Assembly: GCF_013114545.1 (NCBI RefSeq)
Contig: NZ_VTXI01000011.1
Location: 1 to 64,000 of the forward strand
From: Vibrio sp. RE86
GTDB taxonomy: Bacteria; Pseudomonadota; Gammaproteobacteria; Enterobacterales; Vibrionaceae
Length of the DNA stretch: 64,000 nt
Reading direction: 5' to 3'
Part shown: positions 1-10,410 of the stretch, in pieces
Layout of the letters: each line of letters opens with the position of its first letter
Position numbering within the stretch: the first letter of the stretch is position 1
Notes under the pieces: model-generated
Databases searched by the model: none
Seen by the model: the letters and a program-made list of their open reading frames with translations, nothing else
Told to the model about the DNA's origin: nothing
Made by a program: the position numbers and the translations under genes

Positions 1-15
1 GTCTTAGAAACATAA

Positions 16-48
16 AAAATCCGAGTGCATGGAATACACTCGGATTTT
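16..48 (-). terminator. Rho-independent terminator of the prkA-yeaH-spoVR operon
   Basis: A perfect 12-bp stem (16-27 with 37-48, arms AAAATCCGAGTG and its complement) closes a 9-nt loop. On the minus strand it is followed by a run of six T, so it fits the end of the operon that stops at 136. It could also work for a plus-strand gene lying to the left of the window. Confidence 0.85.
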
Positions 49-135
49 GACACCTTGGAAGGATCGTTCAACCGATCATTTAACCCTTAACTGATCGGCA
101 TTACCCGTAAGGGCCTTTCTAAATTTAGCCAGTGT

Positions 136-1674
136 CTATATCTTCGCATCATAGTCATTGCGTTTTGGACAAGCGCCTAAGATTTCTCTGCGTCCGGTCT
201 CTTTCACCTCTTCTAGAATCACATCAAAACCCCATAAGCGGTAAAGGTGCTTCAATACTTCGTCGTAACCGTCATCAAGTGGAATACGGTCATGAGGGAT
301 ATATTGCAGCGTTAGTGAACGGTCTCCACGCACGTCAACATTAAACACCTGAATGTTGGGTTCTAGGTTGCTTAAATTATACTGCGCAGCAAGCTTCTCT
401 CTGATTGCTTTATAGCCACTGTCATTGTGAATGGCACTGACTTCAATGTAGTTCTTTCGGTCATCATCAACGATGGCAAATAGCTTAAAGTCACGCATCA
501 GTTTCGGCGATAGATACTGGCTAATAAAACTCTCGTCTTTGAAGTTTTTCATCGCAAAGTGAACCGCTTCTAACCAGTCACTACCTGCGAGATCTGGGAA
601 CCATTCTCGGTCTTCATCCGTCGGCTCTTCACAGATCCTACGAATGTCTCTGAACATGGCAAAGCCGAGAGCATAAGGGTTAATGCCTGAGAAGTAGGGG
701 CTGTTATAGGCGGGCTGTGCAACAACTCCGGTGTGGCTGTGAAGGAACTCAAGGATAAATCGATCCGTCACTAGACCTTCATCGTACAGGTGATTCAAAA
801 TGGTGTAGTGCCAGAACGTCGCCCAACCTTCATTCATTACTTGAGTCTGTTTTTGAGGGTAGAAATATTGGCTAATTTTGCGAACGATACGGACAACTTC
901 ACGTTGCCAAGGTTCTAGTAGCGGAGCGTGTTTTTCGATGAAGTAGAGGATGTTTTCTTGTGGTTCTGATGGGAATCGAACCTTTTGGTCTTCCTCTTGA
1001 ACCGTTGATTTTGGAACAGTACGCCAAAGGTCATTTACCTGAGATTGTAGGTACGCCTCACGCTCCTCTTGGCGCGACTTTTCTTCTGCAATAGAGATTT
1101 TCTCTGGTCGCTTGTAACGGTCGACACCAAAGTTCATTAATGCGTGACAAGAGTCGAGTAGGTCCTCTACCTCTTGAACACCATATTTTTGTTCACATTC
1201 GGCGATATAGTTCTTCGCAAACAGTAGGTAGTCGATTATGGAACTAGCATCGGTCCAGGTTTGAAAAAGATAATTGCCTTTAAAGAACGAGTTATGCCCA
1301 TAACATGCGTGAGCCATCACCAAGGCTTGCATAGTCACCGTATTCTCTTCCATTAAGTAGGCAATACACGGGTTAGAGTTGATAACGATTTCATACGCTA
1401 GCCCCATTTGTCCGTGTTTGTACCCTTGCTCGGTTTGAATAAACTTTTTACCAAACGACCAATGATTGTAGTTAATTGGCATACCGATACTTGAGTAAGC
1501 GTCCATCATCTGTTCAGAAGTGATGACCTCAATCTGATTTGGGTAGGCGTCAAGCTTGTAATGATCCGCAACACGTTTAATCTCAACGTGGTATCGGTCG
1601 AGTAGGTCAAAAGTCCAATCAGGACCATCGGGTAGCGCTTTGCTCTTTGTTGGCTTTTTCGTTTTAGTTGTCAT
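136..1674 (-). CDS. SpoVR family protein (YcgB-like)
   Basis: This 512-residue soluble protein matches the SpoVR/YcgB family along its whole length (E. coli YcgB is about 510 residues). Recognisable parts are the N-terminal YHVEIKRVADHY region, an NHWSFGK motif near residue 75 and a histidine-rich core (MAHACYGHNSFF). It is the third gene of an operon with yeaH and prkA, an association repeated across proteobacteria and linked to starvation or stationary-phase stress; the biochemical role is unknown. I chose the ATG at 1674, which has an AGGGGG ribosome site just upstream; an earlier in-frame start at 1737 would overlap yeaH by about 50 bp and has no better signal. Confidence 0.93.
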   Translation of the reverse strand: MTTKTKKPTKSKALPDGPDWTFDLLDRYHVEIKRVADHYKLDAYPNQIEVITSEQMMDAYSSIGMPINYNHWSFGKKFIQTEQGYKHGQMGLAYEIVINSNPCIAYLMEENTVTMQALVMAHACYGHNSFFKGNYLFQTWTDASSIIDYLLFAKNYIAECEQKYGVQEVEDLLDSCHALMNFGVDRYKRPEKISIAEEKSRQEEREAYLQSQVNDLWRTVPKSTVQEEDQKVRFPSEPQENILYFIEKHAPLLEPWQREVVRIVRKISQYFYPQKQTQVMNEGWATFWHYTILNHLYDEGLVTDRFILEFLHSHTGVVAQPAYNSPYFSGINPYALGFAMFRDIRRICEEPTDEDREWFPDLAGSDWLEAVHFAMKNFKDESFISQYLSPKLMRDFKLFAIVDDDRKNYIEVSAIHNDSGYKAIREKLAAQYNLSNLEPNIQVFNVDVRGDRSLTLQYIPHDRIPLDDGYDEVLKHLYRLWGFDVILEEVKETGRREILGACPKRNDYDAKI

Positions 1675-1684
1675 ATCTGGCCCC

Positions 1685-2956
1685 CTAAGCGTTTTCTTTT
1701 CTAAACAGCTCTCTAAATACAGGGAAGATGTCCTCAACGCTGCGTATGTTCTTCATTGCGAAATTAGGAAATCCACCTTCGAGCTTTTCGTATTCATGCC
1801 ACAAGGTTTGGTGAGATCGACGGGTGATCTCGATATAGGAGTAATACTGACAACTAGGTAGCAGTTGCTTAGTGAGTAGTTCACGACAGCGAGGGGAGTC
1901 ATCAGCCCAGTTGTCGCCATCTGAAGCTTGTGCTGCGTAGATATTCCATTCACCGACAGGATAGCGGTCAGCAACAATTTCGTTCATAAGCTTTAGAGCA
2001 CTAGAAACGATGGTGCCGCCTGTCTCTTGTGAATAGAAAAATTCGTGCTCATCCACCTCTTTTGCTTGAGTGTGGTGACGGATAAAGACCACTTCTACGT
2101 TTTCATAAGTACGCGTAAGGAAGAGGTAAAGCAGTACATAAAAACGTTTTGCGATATCTTTTGTTGCTTGGTCCATAGAGCCTGAAACATCCATCAGACA
2201 GAACATGACAGCTTGACTGGATGGGATAGGGCGTCGCTCATAATTTTTAAAGCGAAGATCGAAGGTATCAATAAAAGGAACGGTGTCGATCTTACGGCGT
2301 AGATCCTTAATCTCTTCTTTAAGACGTTTCTCTTCGAGCATTTGAGCTGGTTCAGACATCTTCACTTGGTCGAGCTCTTCTTCTAACTCTCGAAGCATAC
2401 GTTTCTTGCCCGCTGTCATTGCTGTGCGTCGTGCGAGAGATTGCTGCAATGATTTTACGATGGCGATATTGGCAGGCACACCAGCCGTTTGATAACCAGC
2501 GCGGTGCGTTTTCCACTCGGTAATCTTGTTTACTTGGTTTTTTTCTAAGTTAGGCAGTTCAAGGTCTTCAAAAAGGATGTCCAGGTATTCATCTTTTGAA
2601 ATTTGGAACACGAAGTCGTCTTGGCCTTCACCGTCTGCACTGGCGTCACCTTCACCGCTACCACCTCCCTGACCACCACCTTTAGGGCGTTCAATCTTAT
2701 CACCGGTAATAAACTGGTCGTTACCCGGATGGACGCGCTCTTTCAGTCCACCCTTACCCTGATGGAATACAGGTTCTTTTATATCCTTATGAGGAATAGA
2801 GACATCTTCACCTGTCTCTGTATTGGTGATTGAACGGCGATTTACCGCATCAGCAACAGACTCTTTAATCTGTTCTTTATGTCGGCGTAAAAAGCGCTGG
2901 CGGTTAACCGCGCTTTTATTCTTGCCGTTCAATCGTCGGTCAATAAATTGCGCCAT
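1685..2956 (-). CDS. YeaH/YhbH family protein (DUF444), VWA-like
   Basis: The 423-residue product is collinear with E. coli YeaH: it opens with [12 protein letters not shown], has a glycine-rich segment near residue 95, the conserved [14 protein letters not shown] block and a von Willebrand A-type metal site DVSGSMD near residue 254. The family partners with the PrkA kinase and SpoVR; YeaG/YeaH act in sustained nitrogen starvation in E. coli, and the molecular function is unclear. It lies 111 bp after prkA, with spoVR starting 10 bp after its stop, so the three are probably one transcript. Length and motifs are normal. Confidence 0.94.
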   Translation of the reverse strand: MAQFIDRRLNGKNKSAVNRQRFLRRHKEQIKESVADAVNRRSITNTETGEDVSIPHKDIKEPVFHQGKGGLKERVHPGNDQFITGDKIERPKGGGQGGGSGEGDASADGEGQDDFVFQISKDEYLDILFEDLELPNLEKNQVNKITEWKTHRAGYQTAGVPANIAIVKSLQQSLARRTAMTAGKKRMLRELEEELDQVKMSEPAQMLEEKRLKEEIKDLRRKIDTVPFIDTFDLRFKNYERRPIPSSQAVMFCLMDVSGSMDQATKDIAKRFYVLLYLFLTRTYENVEVVFIRHHTQAKEVDEHEFFYSQETGGTIVSSALKLMNEIVADRYPVGEWNIYAAQASDGDNWADDSPRCRELLTKQLLPSCQYYSYIEITRRSHQTLWHEYEKLEGGFPNFAMKNIRSVEDIFPVFRELFRKENA

Positions 2957-3067
2957 GAGTCACCCCTTATCTCATACGTGTCCTAAAAAATTGGACAAGC
3001 CATTTGCATCCTGTCTCCTACCAGAGCATGAGCCCCGGTAGGTTTGTCATGGGCTATAACACTGCTA

Positions 3068-5002
3068 TTACGATGATTTTCGTACGCGTAGATACCACTC
3101 AGAGAGCAAGCGAACCTGTTTCTCTGTGTATCCTTTTTCCATCATACGAGCGACGAAGTCATCGTGTTTCTTCTGATCTTCTGAAGAAGTTTTGGTGTTG
3201 AATGAGATAACAGGCAGCAACTCTTCGGTATTTGAGAACATTTTCTTCTCAATGACTGTGCGAAGTTTCTCGTAACTTGTCCAAACTGGGTTGGTGCCAT
3301 TGTTATTGGCACGAGCACGAAGAACAAAGTTAACGATCTCGTTTCGGAAGTCTTTAGGGTTACTGATACCTGCTGTTTTTTCGATTTTTTCTAGTTCGTT
3401 GTTTAACGCGGAACGATCAAATAGTTGCCCGGTTTCTGGGTCACGGTACTCTTGGTCTTGAATCCAGAAGTCCGCATAAGTGACGTAACGATCAAAGATG
3501 TTTTGTCCATACTCTGAATAGGATTCAAGGTAAGCGGTTTGAATTTCTTTACCAATGAACTCAACATAGCGAGGTACTAAGTAACCTTTGAGGAACTCAA
3601 GGTATTTCTCGGCGGTTTCTTGTGGGAATTGCTCACGTTCAATTTGCTGTTCAATCACGTAAAACAGATGAACAGGGTTTGCCGCGACTTCGGTTTGATC
3701 GAAGTTGAACACACGAGAAAGAATCTTGAAGGCAAAGCGGGTCGAAAGACCAGACATACCTTCATCGACCCCAGCAAAGTCACGGTACTCTTGGTAGCTC
3801 TTCGCTTTTGGATCGGTATCTTTTAAGGTCTCGCCATCGTAAACGCGCATTTTAGAGAAAATGGACGAGTTCTCAGGCTCTTTCAGACGCGACAGAATGC
3901 TGAATTGGGAAAGCAGTTCTAGCGTGCTTGGCGAACATGGCGCTTTAGACAGTTCAGAATGCTCAAGTAGTTTTTGATAAATCTTAACTTCTTCTGCAAC
4001 ACGCAGACAGTAAGGGACTTTCACGATGTAGACACGGTCTAAGAACGCTTCGTTGTTCTTGTTGTTACGGAAAGTCTGCCACTCAGATTCGTTAGAGTGA
4101 GCGAGAATCATGCCATCAAATGGTAAAGCAGACAGCCCTTCAGTACCGTTGTAGTTACCCTCTTGAGTCGCAGTCAACAGAGGGTGAAGTACTTTTAGAG
4201 GTGCTTTAAACATCTCAACGAACTCCATCAAGCCTTGGTTTGCTCGACACAGTGCGCCGGAGTAGCTGTAGGCATCAGGATCATCTTGAGAGAAGTGCTC
4301 TAGCTGGCGGATATCAACTTTACCCACAAGAGATGAAATATCTTGGTTGTTTTCATCGCCCGGCTCAGTTTTGGCAATCGCAAGCTGGTCAAGAATCGAT
4401 GGTCGAACTTTGACGACTTTAAACTTGGAAATATCACCGCCGAACTCGTGCAAACGCTTAGCTGCCCAAGGCGACATGATTGAACGTAAGTAACGTTTTT
4501 CAATGCCATACTCTTGTTTGAGAAGGTCACCATCTTCATTGACATCAAAGAGACAGAAAGGGTGATCATTCACAGGGCTTCGTTCGCCGTTGGCAGAAAG
4601 CATGTAAACAGGTACTTGCTGCATGAGTGCTTTGAGTTTTTCTGCCAGTGATGACTTACCGCCACCCACAGGGCCTAATAAATAAAGAATCTGTTTGCGC
4701 TCTTCGAGCCCTTGAGCGGCATGTTTCAGGTAGGAAACGATTTGTTCAATCGCTTCTTCCATCCCATAAAAATCTTTAAACGTGTCATAACGAGAAATCA
4801 CACGATTGGAGAAAATACGGCTTAATTGTGGATCCTGCGCTGTATCAATCACTTCTGGCTCACCAATAGCCATGAGTAAACGTTCAGCAGCGTTAGCATA
4901 AGCGCTTTTGTCGTCTTTACACAACGCCAAGAAATCTTGTAGTGATAGTTCCTCATCCTTGGAGGCTTCGTAGCGTGCTTGGAAATGGTCGAAAATACTC
5001 AT
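3068..5002 (-). CDS. prkA: PrkA family serine protein kinase (YeaG)
   Basis: The 644-residue cytoplasmic protein equals E. coli YeaG in length. The N-terminal AAA-like part carries the P-loop LLGPVGGGKSSL near residue 100, followed by the PrkA kinase-like C-terminal region (RAFKILSRVFNF-type and PKDFRNEIVNF-type blocks). Known members are Ser/Thr kinases, or by newer work partly AAA proteases, used in starvation responses. It leads the operon with yeaH and spoVR. I chose the ATG at 5002 because an AGAGGGG ribosome site sits 8-9 bp upstream; the 15 extra codons of the longer frame have no such signal. Confidence 0.94.
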   Translation of the reverse strand: MSIFDHFQARYEASKDEELSLQDFLALCKDDKSAYANAAERLLMAIGEPEVIDTAQDPQLSRIFSNRVISRYDTFKDFYGMEEAIEQIVSYLKHAAQGLEERKQILYLLGPVGGGKSSLAEKLKALMQQVPVYMLSANGERSPVNDHPFCLFDVNEDGDLLKQEYGIEKRYLRSIMSPWAAKRLHEFGGDISKFKVVKVRPSILDQLAIAKTEPGDENNQDISSLVGKVDIRQLEHFSQDDPDAYSYSGALCRANQGLMEFVEMFKAPLKVLHPLLTATQEGNYNGTEGLSALPFDGMILAHSNESEWQTFRNNKNNEAFLDRVYIVKVPYCLRVAEEVKIYQKLLEHSELSKAPCSPSTLELLSQFSILSRLKEPENSSIFSKMRVYDGETLKDTDPKAKSYQEYRDFAGVDEGMSGLSTRFAFKILSRVFNFDQTEVAANPVHLFYVIEQQIEREQFPQETAEKYLEFLKGYLVPRYVEFIGKEIQTAYLESYSEYGQNIFDRYVTYADFWIQDQEYRDPETGQLFDRSALNNELEKIEKTAGISNPKDFRNEIVNFVLRARANNNGTNPVWTSYEKLRTVIEKKMFSNTEELLPVISFNTKTSSEDQKKHDDFVARMMEKGYTEKQVRLLSEWYLRVRKSS

Positions 5003-5363
5003 AATGAAATCCCCTCTGAACCTGTCGAACTGACAATAAACCCGCATAGAAAAGCAAATCCTTTCTATTTAAAGCCTAGTTGGTTTTTAGAATTTTGCTT
5101 AAAAAACTGGTGTTTAATTGCAATCTGTGACCAAAATCCGGTTGTCAGACCAGAAGCACGCTAGCGCTCAGTTTATGCAATTATTCATCAAATGAATTTA
5201 AGCTGATAACAGGAGCGATTGAGTTCAGTAATCAGTTGTTTAAGTGGTGTGTTAAATGATCAATACTGAATGAAGATGAGCGTATATTAGCCATTGTGCT
5301 AATGTATGGTGTTCTATATAATTGTGCTGTCCATTTGTTTCATCTATATAAAACTTGTCCACT
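5003..5363. other. Divergent intergenic region prkA / ompV
   Basis: This 361-bp AT-rich spacer separates the divergent prkA and ompV genes and must hold both promoters. The ompV promoter is clear (5294-5322). For prkA no convincing -35/-10 pair was found. No small reading frame with a ribosome site and no strong hairpin were seen. Confidence 0.6.
5294..5322 (+). promoter_or_regulatory. Sigma-70 promoter for the ompV gene
   Basis: A -35 element TTGTGC (5294-5299) is separated by exactly 17 bp from a perfect -10 TATAAT (5317-5322). Transcription would begin near 5329, giving a leader of about 35 nt before the ATG at 5364. Confidence 0.75.
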
Positions 5364-6125
5364 ATGTCTAATTCTTTTTGGTTGAAAGGTCTTATCGCAG
5401 CAGCGGTTATGGCTTCTCCTATTGCTCATGCAAAAATTTCTCAGTGGTCGCTTGGCGTAGCGGCTTCATACTCTCCTGCGGTATATAAAGATACACCATC
5501 AAACAAAGCGGTTATCCCAGTTGTTGGTTATGAAGGTGAGCACCTGTTCTTACGCGGCTTTAGTGCTGGCTACCGTTTGTTCCCAGTAGGGTCGCCACAA
5601 AACGTTGTTTTCCGTGCTGTTTATGACCCGCGTACGCTGAAACCAGAAGATTCAGACAATCTTGCAATCCAACAAATGGACGAGCGTAAAGCAACAATTC
5701 TGGGTGGTGTGAGCTATCAGTTGATTACACTGGTTGGCATGTTCGAAGCGACAGCTGGTAGTGATCTTGGTCGAACGCACAATGGTTTATATGCAGAAGC
5801 AGCATGGCGTTTACCTATTCGTCGCGGTGGTTGGGGTGTAACACCTTCGATTGGTTACTCATACAACAGTGAAAAGCTAAATAATCACTTATATGGTGTG
5901 ACTGCAGAAGAGGCTGCTCGTGCAGGTGATCCAAGCTTGGAATTCGATGCCGATTGGGATGGTCAGTTCTTTATTGGTGCTGCGGCATATATGCACTTAA
6001 CGCCAAATGTTCGTCTGACTGGCGGTGTACGATACACCAACCTAGAAGGCGATATTGAGGGCAGTCCACTGATTGAAAGTGGTGTGAATACCACCGCAAA
6101 CGTAGGCGTTGCTTACGTATTCTAA
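5364..6125 (+). CDS. ompV: MipA/OmpV family outer membrane protein
   Basis: The 253-residue protein starts with a signal peptide that ends in SPIAHA near residue 23 and continues as an aromatic-rich, alternating sequence ending in VGVAYVF, the usual C-terminal phenylalanine signature of an outer-membrane barrel. Content and length fit the MipA/OmpV family, of which V. cholerae OmpV is the namesake. Members are outer-membrane barrels connected with scaffold, osmotic or adhesion roles; the precise function here is not visible. I preferred the ATG at 5364 over the TTG at 5355. The ribosome site is weak. It is monocistronic, with its own promoter and terminator. Confidence 0.88.
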   Translation: MSNSFWLKGLIAAAVMASPIAHAKISQWSLGVAASYSPAVYKDTPSNKAVIPVVGYEGEHLFLRGFSAGYRLFPVGSPQNVVFRAVYDPRTLKPEDSDNLAIQQMDERKATILGGVSYQLITLVGMFEATAGSDLGRTHNGLYAEAAWRLPIRRGGWGVTPSIGYSYNSEKLNNHLYGVTAEEAARAGDPSLEFDADWDGQFFIGAAAYMHLTPNVRLTGGVRYTNLEGDIEGSPLIESGVNTTANVGVAYVF

Positions 6126-6140
6126 ATTGAGCGGAATGAA

Positions 6141-6173
6141 AAAGGGGGATTCATATTGAATCCCCCTTTTTTA
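6141..6173 (+). terminator. Rho-independent terminator after ompV
   Basis: A GGGGGATTCA arm pairs with TGAATCCCCC across a 3-nt loop and is followed by six T. The A-tract on the 5' side means it can also end transcription of yfbU-side antisense RNA. Confidence 0.85.
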
Positions 6174-6189
6174 GTTTCTTTGTCAGCGA

Positions 6190-6690
6190 TTAGGCGTTAA
6201 AGATTTGCTTTAGCTCGTTCGCACATAGGTGGTATTGGCGAGGACAGTTGCGCCACGTATTAAGCATACGACGGTACTTGTCTAGCATCGGCATTTGAGC
6301 GTTGAAATGATGCTCACCTTTACCAAATTGAGGGTAGAGACCTTCAGAATCAACAAGAAAACGAACGTAATTTACGAGTTGTGCTTCAGCTGCAATATCA
6401 AAACCTAAGAAAGTAAGACGGCGTTGGTCTACTTCTTTTTGTTCGTCGTCAGACAGCATTTTGTGCGACTCTTGCATCGCGTGATACATCTCCATGATGT
6501 CGATGACTTCACGGCACTCGCTCTCAACTAAGCAGCCATAGTCTTTGTTTAGTTCAGTCATTTGCAATTCATAACCACGTTCAACAATGGTTTGAATACG
6601 TTGGTATTTCGCTGCATTGGCAGGGTCCATTTGCGACATCAGGTAGTATTGGTTCGATAGGATCAAACGTTGAGCGTTTGTCATTTCCAT
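6190..6690 (-). CDS. yfbU: YfbU family protein (UPF0304)
   Basis: The 166-residue protein is nearly collinear with E. coli YfbU (164 residues), including the start [15 protein letters not shown], the DIMEMYHA segment, RRLTFLGFD and the C-terminal CPRQYHL block. It is a small, soluble, all-helical protein of unknown biochemical role. It appears monocistronic; a second in-frame ATG at codon 3 is an equally possible start. Confidence 0.93.
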   Translation of the reverse strand: MEMTNAQRLILSNQYYLMSQMDPANAAKYQRIQTIVERGYELQMTELNKDYGCLVESECREVIDIMEMYHAMQESHKMLSDDEQKEVDQRRLTFLGFDIAAEAQLVNYVRFLVDSEGLYPQFGKGEHHFNAQMPMLDKYRRMLNTWRNCPRQYHLCANELKQIFNA

Positions 6691-6835
6691 AGTGGCCTCA
6701 CTAAATAATCTAATACATTTTTAATGTGCTTAGGTTATCTGTTCTTTGTGACATGAAACATGATCTCAACACATATTTAATATGAAAAGTACAAAGATTC
6801 ATCTTCATTTCGACTAACAGTGTTTGCCTATTAGG

Positions 6836-7522
6836 CTACTTGCGATAATGGTTGTAGATATAGTCCCTATCTGAAAATACCCTCAAAAGTTCAGGCTTAA
6901 AAACACACAACATGGTTGCGGCCATTCCGTTAAGCAGGCCTTCTGGAAATGCGAGTAGCGGCGTGAAGATCAAGTAGTTGTTGTAAACGGTCTGCCAGTC
7001 GTATTCAGTACTGAACAGTAGATAAAAAGCGCTGATAATTAAATGCAGTGACCCAGTCAAACCGCCGTTGAAGAATCCAGCGATAAAGATGAAAGCAAAG
7101 ATGTTACGCGGGCAGTATTGGTAGCTGAGAAGGAACACTATGTAGCTAATGAGAATCGGTATGAGACAAGAGAGTAAAATGTACTCGGGTAACTCAGCCG
7201 CAGAAATCTCCCCTGAGAAACACAAAAGCGATGATACGATAATTGCGATGGCATAAGCACTTCTCCAGCCGTACATGAGAGTGAGGATCGTCAAACCAAG
7301 GAAATGAATCGAAAGCCCTTCTTTGACACCCGCATCGGCTGACCAGAGTAGGAACAACGCAAACATCACGCCAAAAGTGATGTGTTGGAAGTAACGCTCT
7401 GACTTCAGTTTGATCAGTAAAACAGTTTTAACGTCTCTCCAGATCAAGGTTAATGAACCTATCACGATAAACAGAGCAAAGAGTTCGTTGAGTTCCAAAA
7501 GTACCCCATACAAAAATACCAA
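6836..7522 (-). CDS. CbiM-like energy-coupling-factor permease component, standalone
   Basis: This 228-residue integral membrane protein has about six hydrophobic segments and the two glycine-rich signatures of the CbiM/NikM family: IHFLGLTILTLMYGWR near residue 75 and FNGGLTGSLHLI with FPEGLLNGMAA towards the end. Family members are membrane subunits of cobalt or nickel importers. No EcfT or ATPase gene is adjacent, so the substrate and partner are open. The start is uncertain: the first in-frame TTG (7522) lies inside the pflA terminator hairpin, while a TTG at 7498 follows a GGGG stretch and may be the true start. Confidence 0.7.
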   Translation of the reverse strand: MVFLYGVLLELNELFALFIVIGSLTLIWRDVKTVLLIKLKSERYFQHITFGVMFALFLLWSADAGVKEGLSIHFLGLTILTLMYGWRSAYAIAIIVSSLLCFSGEISAAELPEYILLSCLIPILISYIVFLLSYQYCPRNIFAFIFIAGFFNGGLTGSLHLIISAFYLLFSTEYDWQTVYNNYLIFTPLLAFPEGLLNGMAATMLCVFKPELLRVFSDRDYIYNHYRK

Positions 7523-7541
7523 CGTTGAAGTTGGTATTTTT
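7512..7541 (-). terminator. Terminator after pflA
   Basis: Perfect 12-bp stem AAAAATACCAAC (7512-7523) with 7530-7541 and a 6-nt loop, A/T tracts on both sides. It ends pflA and overlaps the first possible start of the downstream CbiM-like gene. Confidence 0.8.
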
Positions 7542-7564
7542 TACGATTAAGCGTTGTCTTGGTA

Positions 7565-8305
7565 TCAATATTTCACGTTAGAGTGATATTGTTCAAGAAT
7601 CGACACGATTTTATCCATTGTCTCTTTTGAAGGTGGGTTAGTCCCTTCAAGTGGGTATTCAAGGCCAAGCGCTTCCCACTTGTGTGCGCCAAGCTTATGG
7701 TATGGAAGCAGCTCTACCTTCTCAATGTTATCCATGTCTTTGATGAAGTCACCCAGCATATGTGCGGCTTCTTCATCGTCTGTGTAGCCAGGGACGACAA
7801 CGTAACGTATCCAAGTTTTCTTGCCAATTTTTTGTAGATAACGAGCAAAGTCTAGAGTTCGCTTGTTCGATACACCGATGAAATCGTGGTGAATCTCATC
7901 TTTCATATGCTTAAGGTCAAGCATTACGAGGTCTGTTGCTTCCAAGACTTCGTCAATGACGTCGGTGTGTTTACGTATATAGCCGTTAGTATCCAAACAA
8001 GTATGAATCCCTTCGTTTTGAGCCGCACGGAAAAAGTCACGAACGAACTCAGGCTGAAGCATCGCTTCACCGCCAGAACAAGTAACACCACCACCAGATG
8101 CGTTCATGAAATGGCGATAGGATTTCGCTTCACTGATGATCTCTTCAACGGTCACTTCCTTGCCATCATGAGTGTCCCAAGTATCGCGATTGTGGCAATA
8201 CTTACAGCGCATTAAGCAACCTTGCATAAAGACAATAAAACGAATACCAGGACCATCGACGGTTCCGCAAGACTCGAAAGAATGAATACGACCAGTTGTT
8301 GACAT
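7565..8305 (-). CDS. pflA: Pyruvate formate-lyase-activating enzyme
   Basis: This 246-residue radical-SAM enzyme generates the glycyl radical on PflB. The cluster motif [10 protein letters not shown] (C-x3-C-x2-C) is near residues 30-38, followed by the glycine-rich [15 protein letters not shown] and later the VVVPGYTDD block typical of PflA. Length equals E. coli PflA (246). It is separated from its substrate gene pflB by a chemoreceptor and an lpxR-like gene, the same arrangement I recall for V. cholerae. It has its own terminator. Start ATG at 8305 has a GATGAG sequence upstream. Confidence 0.96.
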   Translation of the reverse strand: MSTTGRIHSFESCGTVDGPGIRFIVFMQGCLMRCKYCHNRDTWDTHDGKEVTVEEIISEAKSYRHFMNASGGGVTCSGGEAMLQPEFVRDFFRAAQNEGIHTCLDTNGYIRKHTDVIDEVLEATDLVMLDLKHMKDEIHHDFIGVSNKRTLDFARYLQKIGKKTWIRYVVVPGYTDDEEAAHMLGDFIKDMDNIEKVELLPYHKLGAHKWEALGLEYPLEGTNPPSKETMDKIVSILEQYHSNVKY

Positions 8306-8407
8306 GAGCTCATCTCGTATTAGTGATTTGTGCGTTATTTTATTACAAAAAGTAGGGACAAAATAGGGCTAGAGGCCGTTCTGAGTAAGAAAAGCGAAAT
8401 TGAGAAA

Positions 8408-8421
8408 AAATAGGCCTATTT
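8408..8421. repeat. 14-bp perfect palindrome upstream of the chemoreceptor gene
   Basis: AAATAGGCCTATTT at 8408-8421 lies in the divergent pflA / chemoreceptor spacer, about 110 bp before the receptor start. It has no loop and so is more likely a protein-binding site than a terminator; I do not recognise the factor. Confidence 0.35.
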
Positions 8422-8529
8422 GCTAAAATCTATGTTATAAAATTGTTTAAATAATATAAAAATAAATAACTAACAATAACAACGTTATGGCTTGGCATTT
8501 TACATCTATTTGATGCTAAGGGATTTTAT

Positions 8530-10410
8530 ATGGATATGCTTGCTCTCTCTCAAAAGCAAAAAGTAACTCTGTTTTTGATTGTTTTAACAATAGGATTTGC
8601 ATCGCTAGCGTTATTTACTTCTGAGCGATTATCGCAGATGAAAAGTCAGTACCACAGTAGTGCCGATATCGCTGCAGGCTCGTTATCAATTTACCAAACT
8701 CAAAGTGAAGTCTTAACTTTAGGCAGCCATCTAGCGGATATGAGTGGCTCTAAAGTTTCTGATACTCTCAATACGGTCAACGATATTGTGGTGGCTATTG
8801 AGGCCAATTCAGAATTCTTGAATCAAGTTGGGCTCAATAGCAAAGCAAATAAGTTAACTCAGAGTGTGACTGATTTTAAAAGTGCAATCACGCCTTGGTT
8901 AACGATTAAGCAGGAGTTGGGTTTTAATATTGATGAAGGGAAACTGGGACAGCTAAAACAATTGGCTGTTGTTATAGAGCAGAAGATCGCTGAAACGGGC
9001 ATGGTCACGCTCAATTCTGACTTTCAAGCGATGGTGAAGTCACAGAAAAATTACCTGCTTCAGCCAACGGAAGAAAACCTCAAGTTGTTCAATCGTGCGA
9101 TGGCGAGCTTTGAAAGCATGTCTAACGTCTATGCTATGTTGGAGTTGTATGAAGAAGAGATTGAACAATACAAAACAGCCTTTGCGCGAGTCAGTGAGCT
9201 TTCGCAGCAACTGGGTTCAGTTGAGCAACAGCTTACCCAAACCCAAGATAATATGACTACTTTGATTACTGATATTACCTCCGAGCTGGGTGGAATAAGT
9301 AATCGTTATCAACAGGTCGCTGAATCTGCGTCTACTCAAACGATTTGGTCAATATTGGTCGCGTGTGTGGTGTTGGCGATTCTAACGATTACTATTTTTG
9401 GCATGCAAAGCGCTTCATTGTCTCGCTCTCTTAACCGCACTAAAGAAGTTCTCAATCGAGTCTCAACTGGCGACTTATCGAAACGCATGGAACAAGCGAA
9501 AAACCCCAATGATGAGTTTAATCAACTTGCAACCAGCATTAACCAAAGTTGTGAAAATCTGGGTGAACTCGTTTCAGGTGTGCAGTCGAGCAGTGAGGCA
9601 TTGTCAGGGAATGCAGCAGAGCTGAACCAAGGTTTGGACAGGCTTGCACATCACCAAAGTGAAGTATTAGGTCAAACCCAGTTGCTTGCTTCTGCCACCG
9701 AAGAAGTCAGTGTGACGACCCAAGAGGTGTCGAATTCGTTGGAGTTTGTCGCAGAAATATCCCGTTCTTCTACTCATGCTGCCGAAGAGGGAGCAAAGGT
9801 TATTGGGGCCGCTATTGGCTCACTTGAAGAGGTCGGTGCCATATTAACGTCAGCGGCGGGCCATATTCAGCAACTTGAAGAAGCGTCGTCAAAAGTGGAC
9901 TCTGTTATGGAAATCATCAACGGAATTGCAGAGCAAACAAACTTGCTTGCGTTGAATGCGGCAATCGAAGCGGCCAGAGCGGGGGAACAAGGGCGAGGGT
10001 TTGCAGTGGTTGCAGATGAAGTACGAAGTTTAGCAGTAAGAACCGTAGACGCTGTGTCCGAAATCTCCGATACCATCGATACCATGAAAAAAGAGAGTGC
10101 TGAAGTGATCCAGTACATCGGCCAATCTGAAACGTCGATGACCACAGGGCGAGAGCGTGGTCATGAAGCGATGGATGCGCTGAAACTGATTACCGAAAAA
10201 GCCGACGAGGCGTCTCATCAGACAGAGGTTATCTTCTCGTCAATTAAAGAACTCGCGACAACCAGTCAATCGATGGCAGACAACATGACGCAAATATCCT
10301 CAGCAATGAAAGAGCTAGAAGATAACAACGAGCAGTTAAGGAGTGTGAGTGGTTTGGTCGAAGAGCGGTCAGGCAGCCTAAACCAAGACTGCCTGAAATT
10401 TACTATTTAG
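8530..10410 (+). CDS. Methyl-accepting chemotaxis protein
   Basis: The 626-residue inner-membrane receptor has a transmembrane helix near residues 13-30, a roughly 240-residue helical periplasmic region, a second membrane helix near 272-292, a HAMP domain to about 350 and a cytoplasmic signalling domain with the invariant tip region [20 protein letters not shown] near residue 475. The periplasmic part is all-helical with a [10 protein letters not shown] element like that of bimodular (HBM-type) sensors, but the ligand cannot be read. It has no C-terminal CheR/CheB pentapeptide. An AAGGGA ribosome site precedes the ATG. It sits between pflA and pflB, which suggests but does not prove sensing linked to anaerobic metabolism. 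Its stop overlaps the convergent lpxR-like gene. Confidence 0.92.
   Translation: MDMLALSQKQKVTLFLIVLTIGFASLALFTSERLSQMKSQYHSSADIAAGSLSIYQTQSEVLTLGSHLADMSGSKVSDTLNTVNDIVVAIEANSEFLNQVGLNSKANKLTQSVTDFKSAITPWLTIKQELGFNIDEGKLGQLKQLAVVIEQKIAETGMVTLNSDFQAMVKSQKNYLLQPTEENLKLFNRAMASFESMSNVYAMLELYEEEIEQYKTAFARVSELSQQLGSVEQQLTQTQDNMTTLITDITSELGGISNRYQQVAESASTQTIWSILVACVVLAILTITIFGMQSASLSRSLNRTKEVLNRVSTGDLSKRMEQAKNPNDEFNQLATSINQSCENLGELVSGVQSSSEALSGNAAELNQGLDRLAHHQSEVLGQTQLLASATEEVSVTTQEVSNSLEFVAEISRSSTHAAEEGAKVIGAAIGSLEEVGAILTSAAGHIQQLEEASSKVDSVMEIINGIAEQTNLLALNAAIEAARAGEQGRGFAVVADEVRSLAVRTVDAVSEISDTIDTMKKESAEVIQYIGQSETSMTTGRERGHEAMDALKLITEKADEASHQTEVIFSSIKELATTSQSMADNMTQISSAMKELEDNNEQLRSVSGLVEERSGSLNQDCLKFTI

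Noticed and set aside
1640..1861. Plus-strand frame opposite spoVR and yeaH
   Set aside because: It is antisense to two well-supported genes, has no ribosome site and no recognisable sequence.
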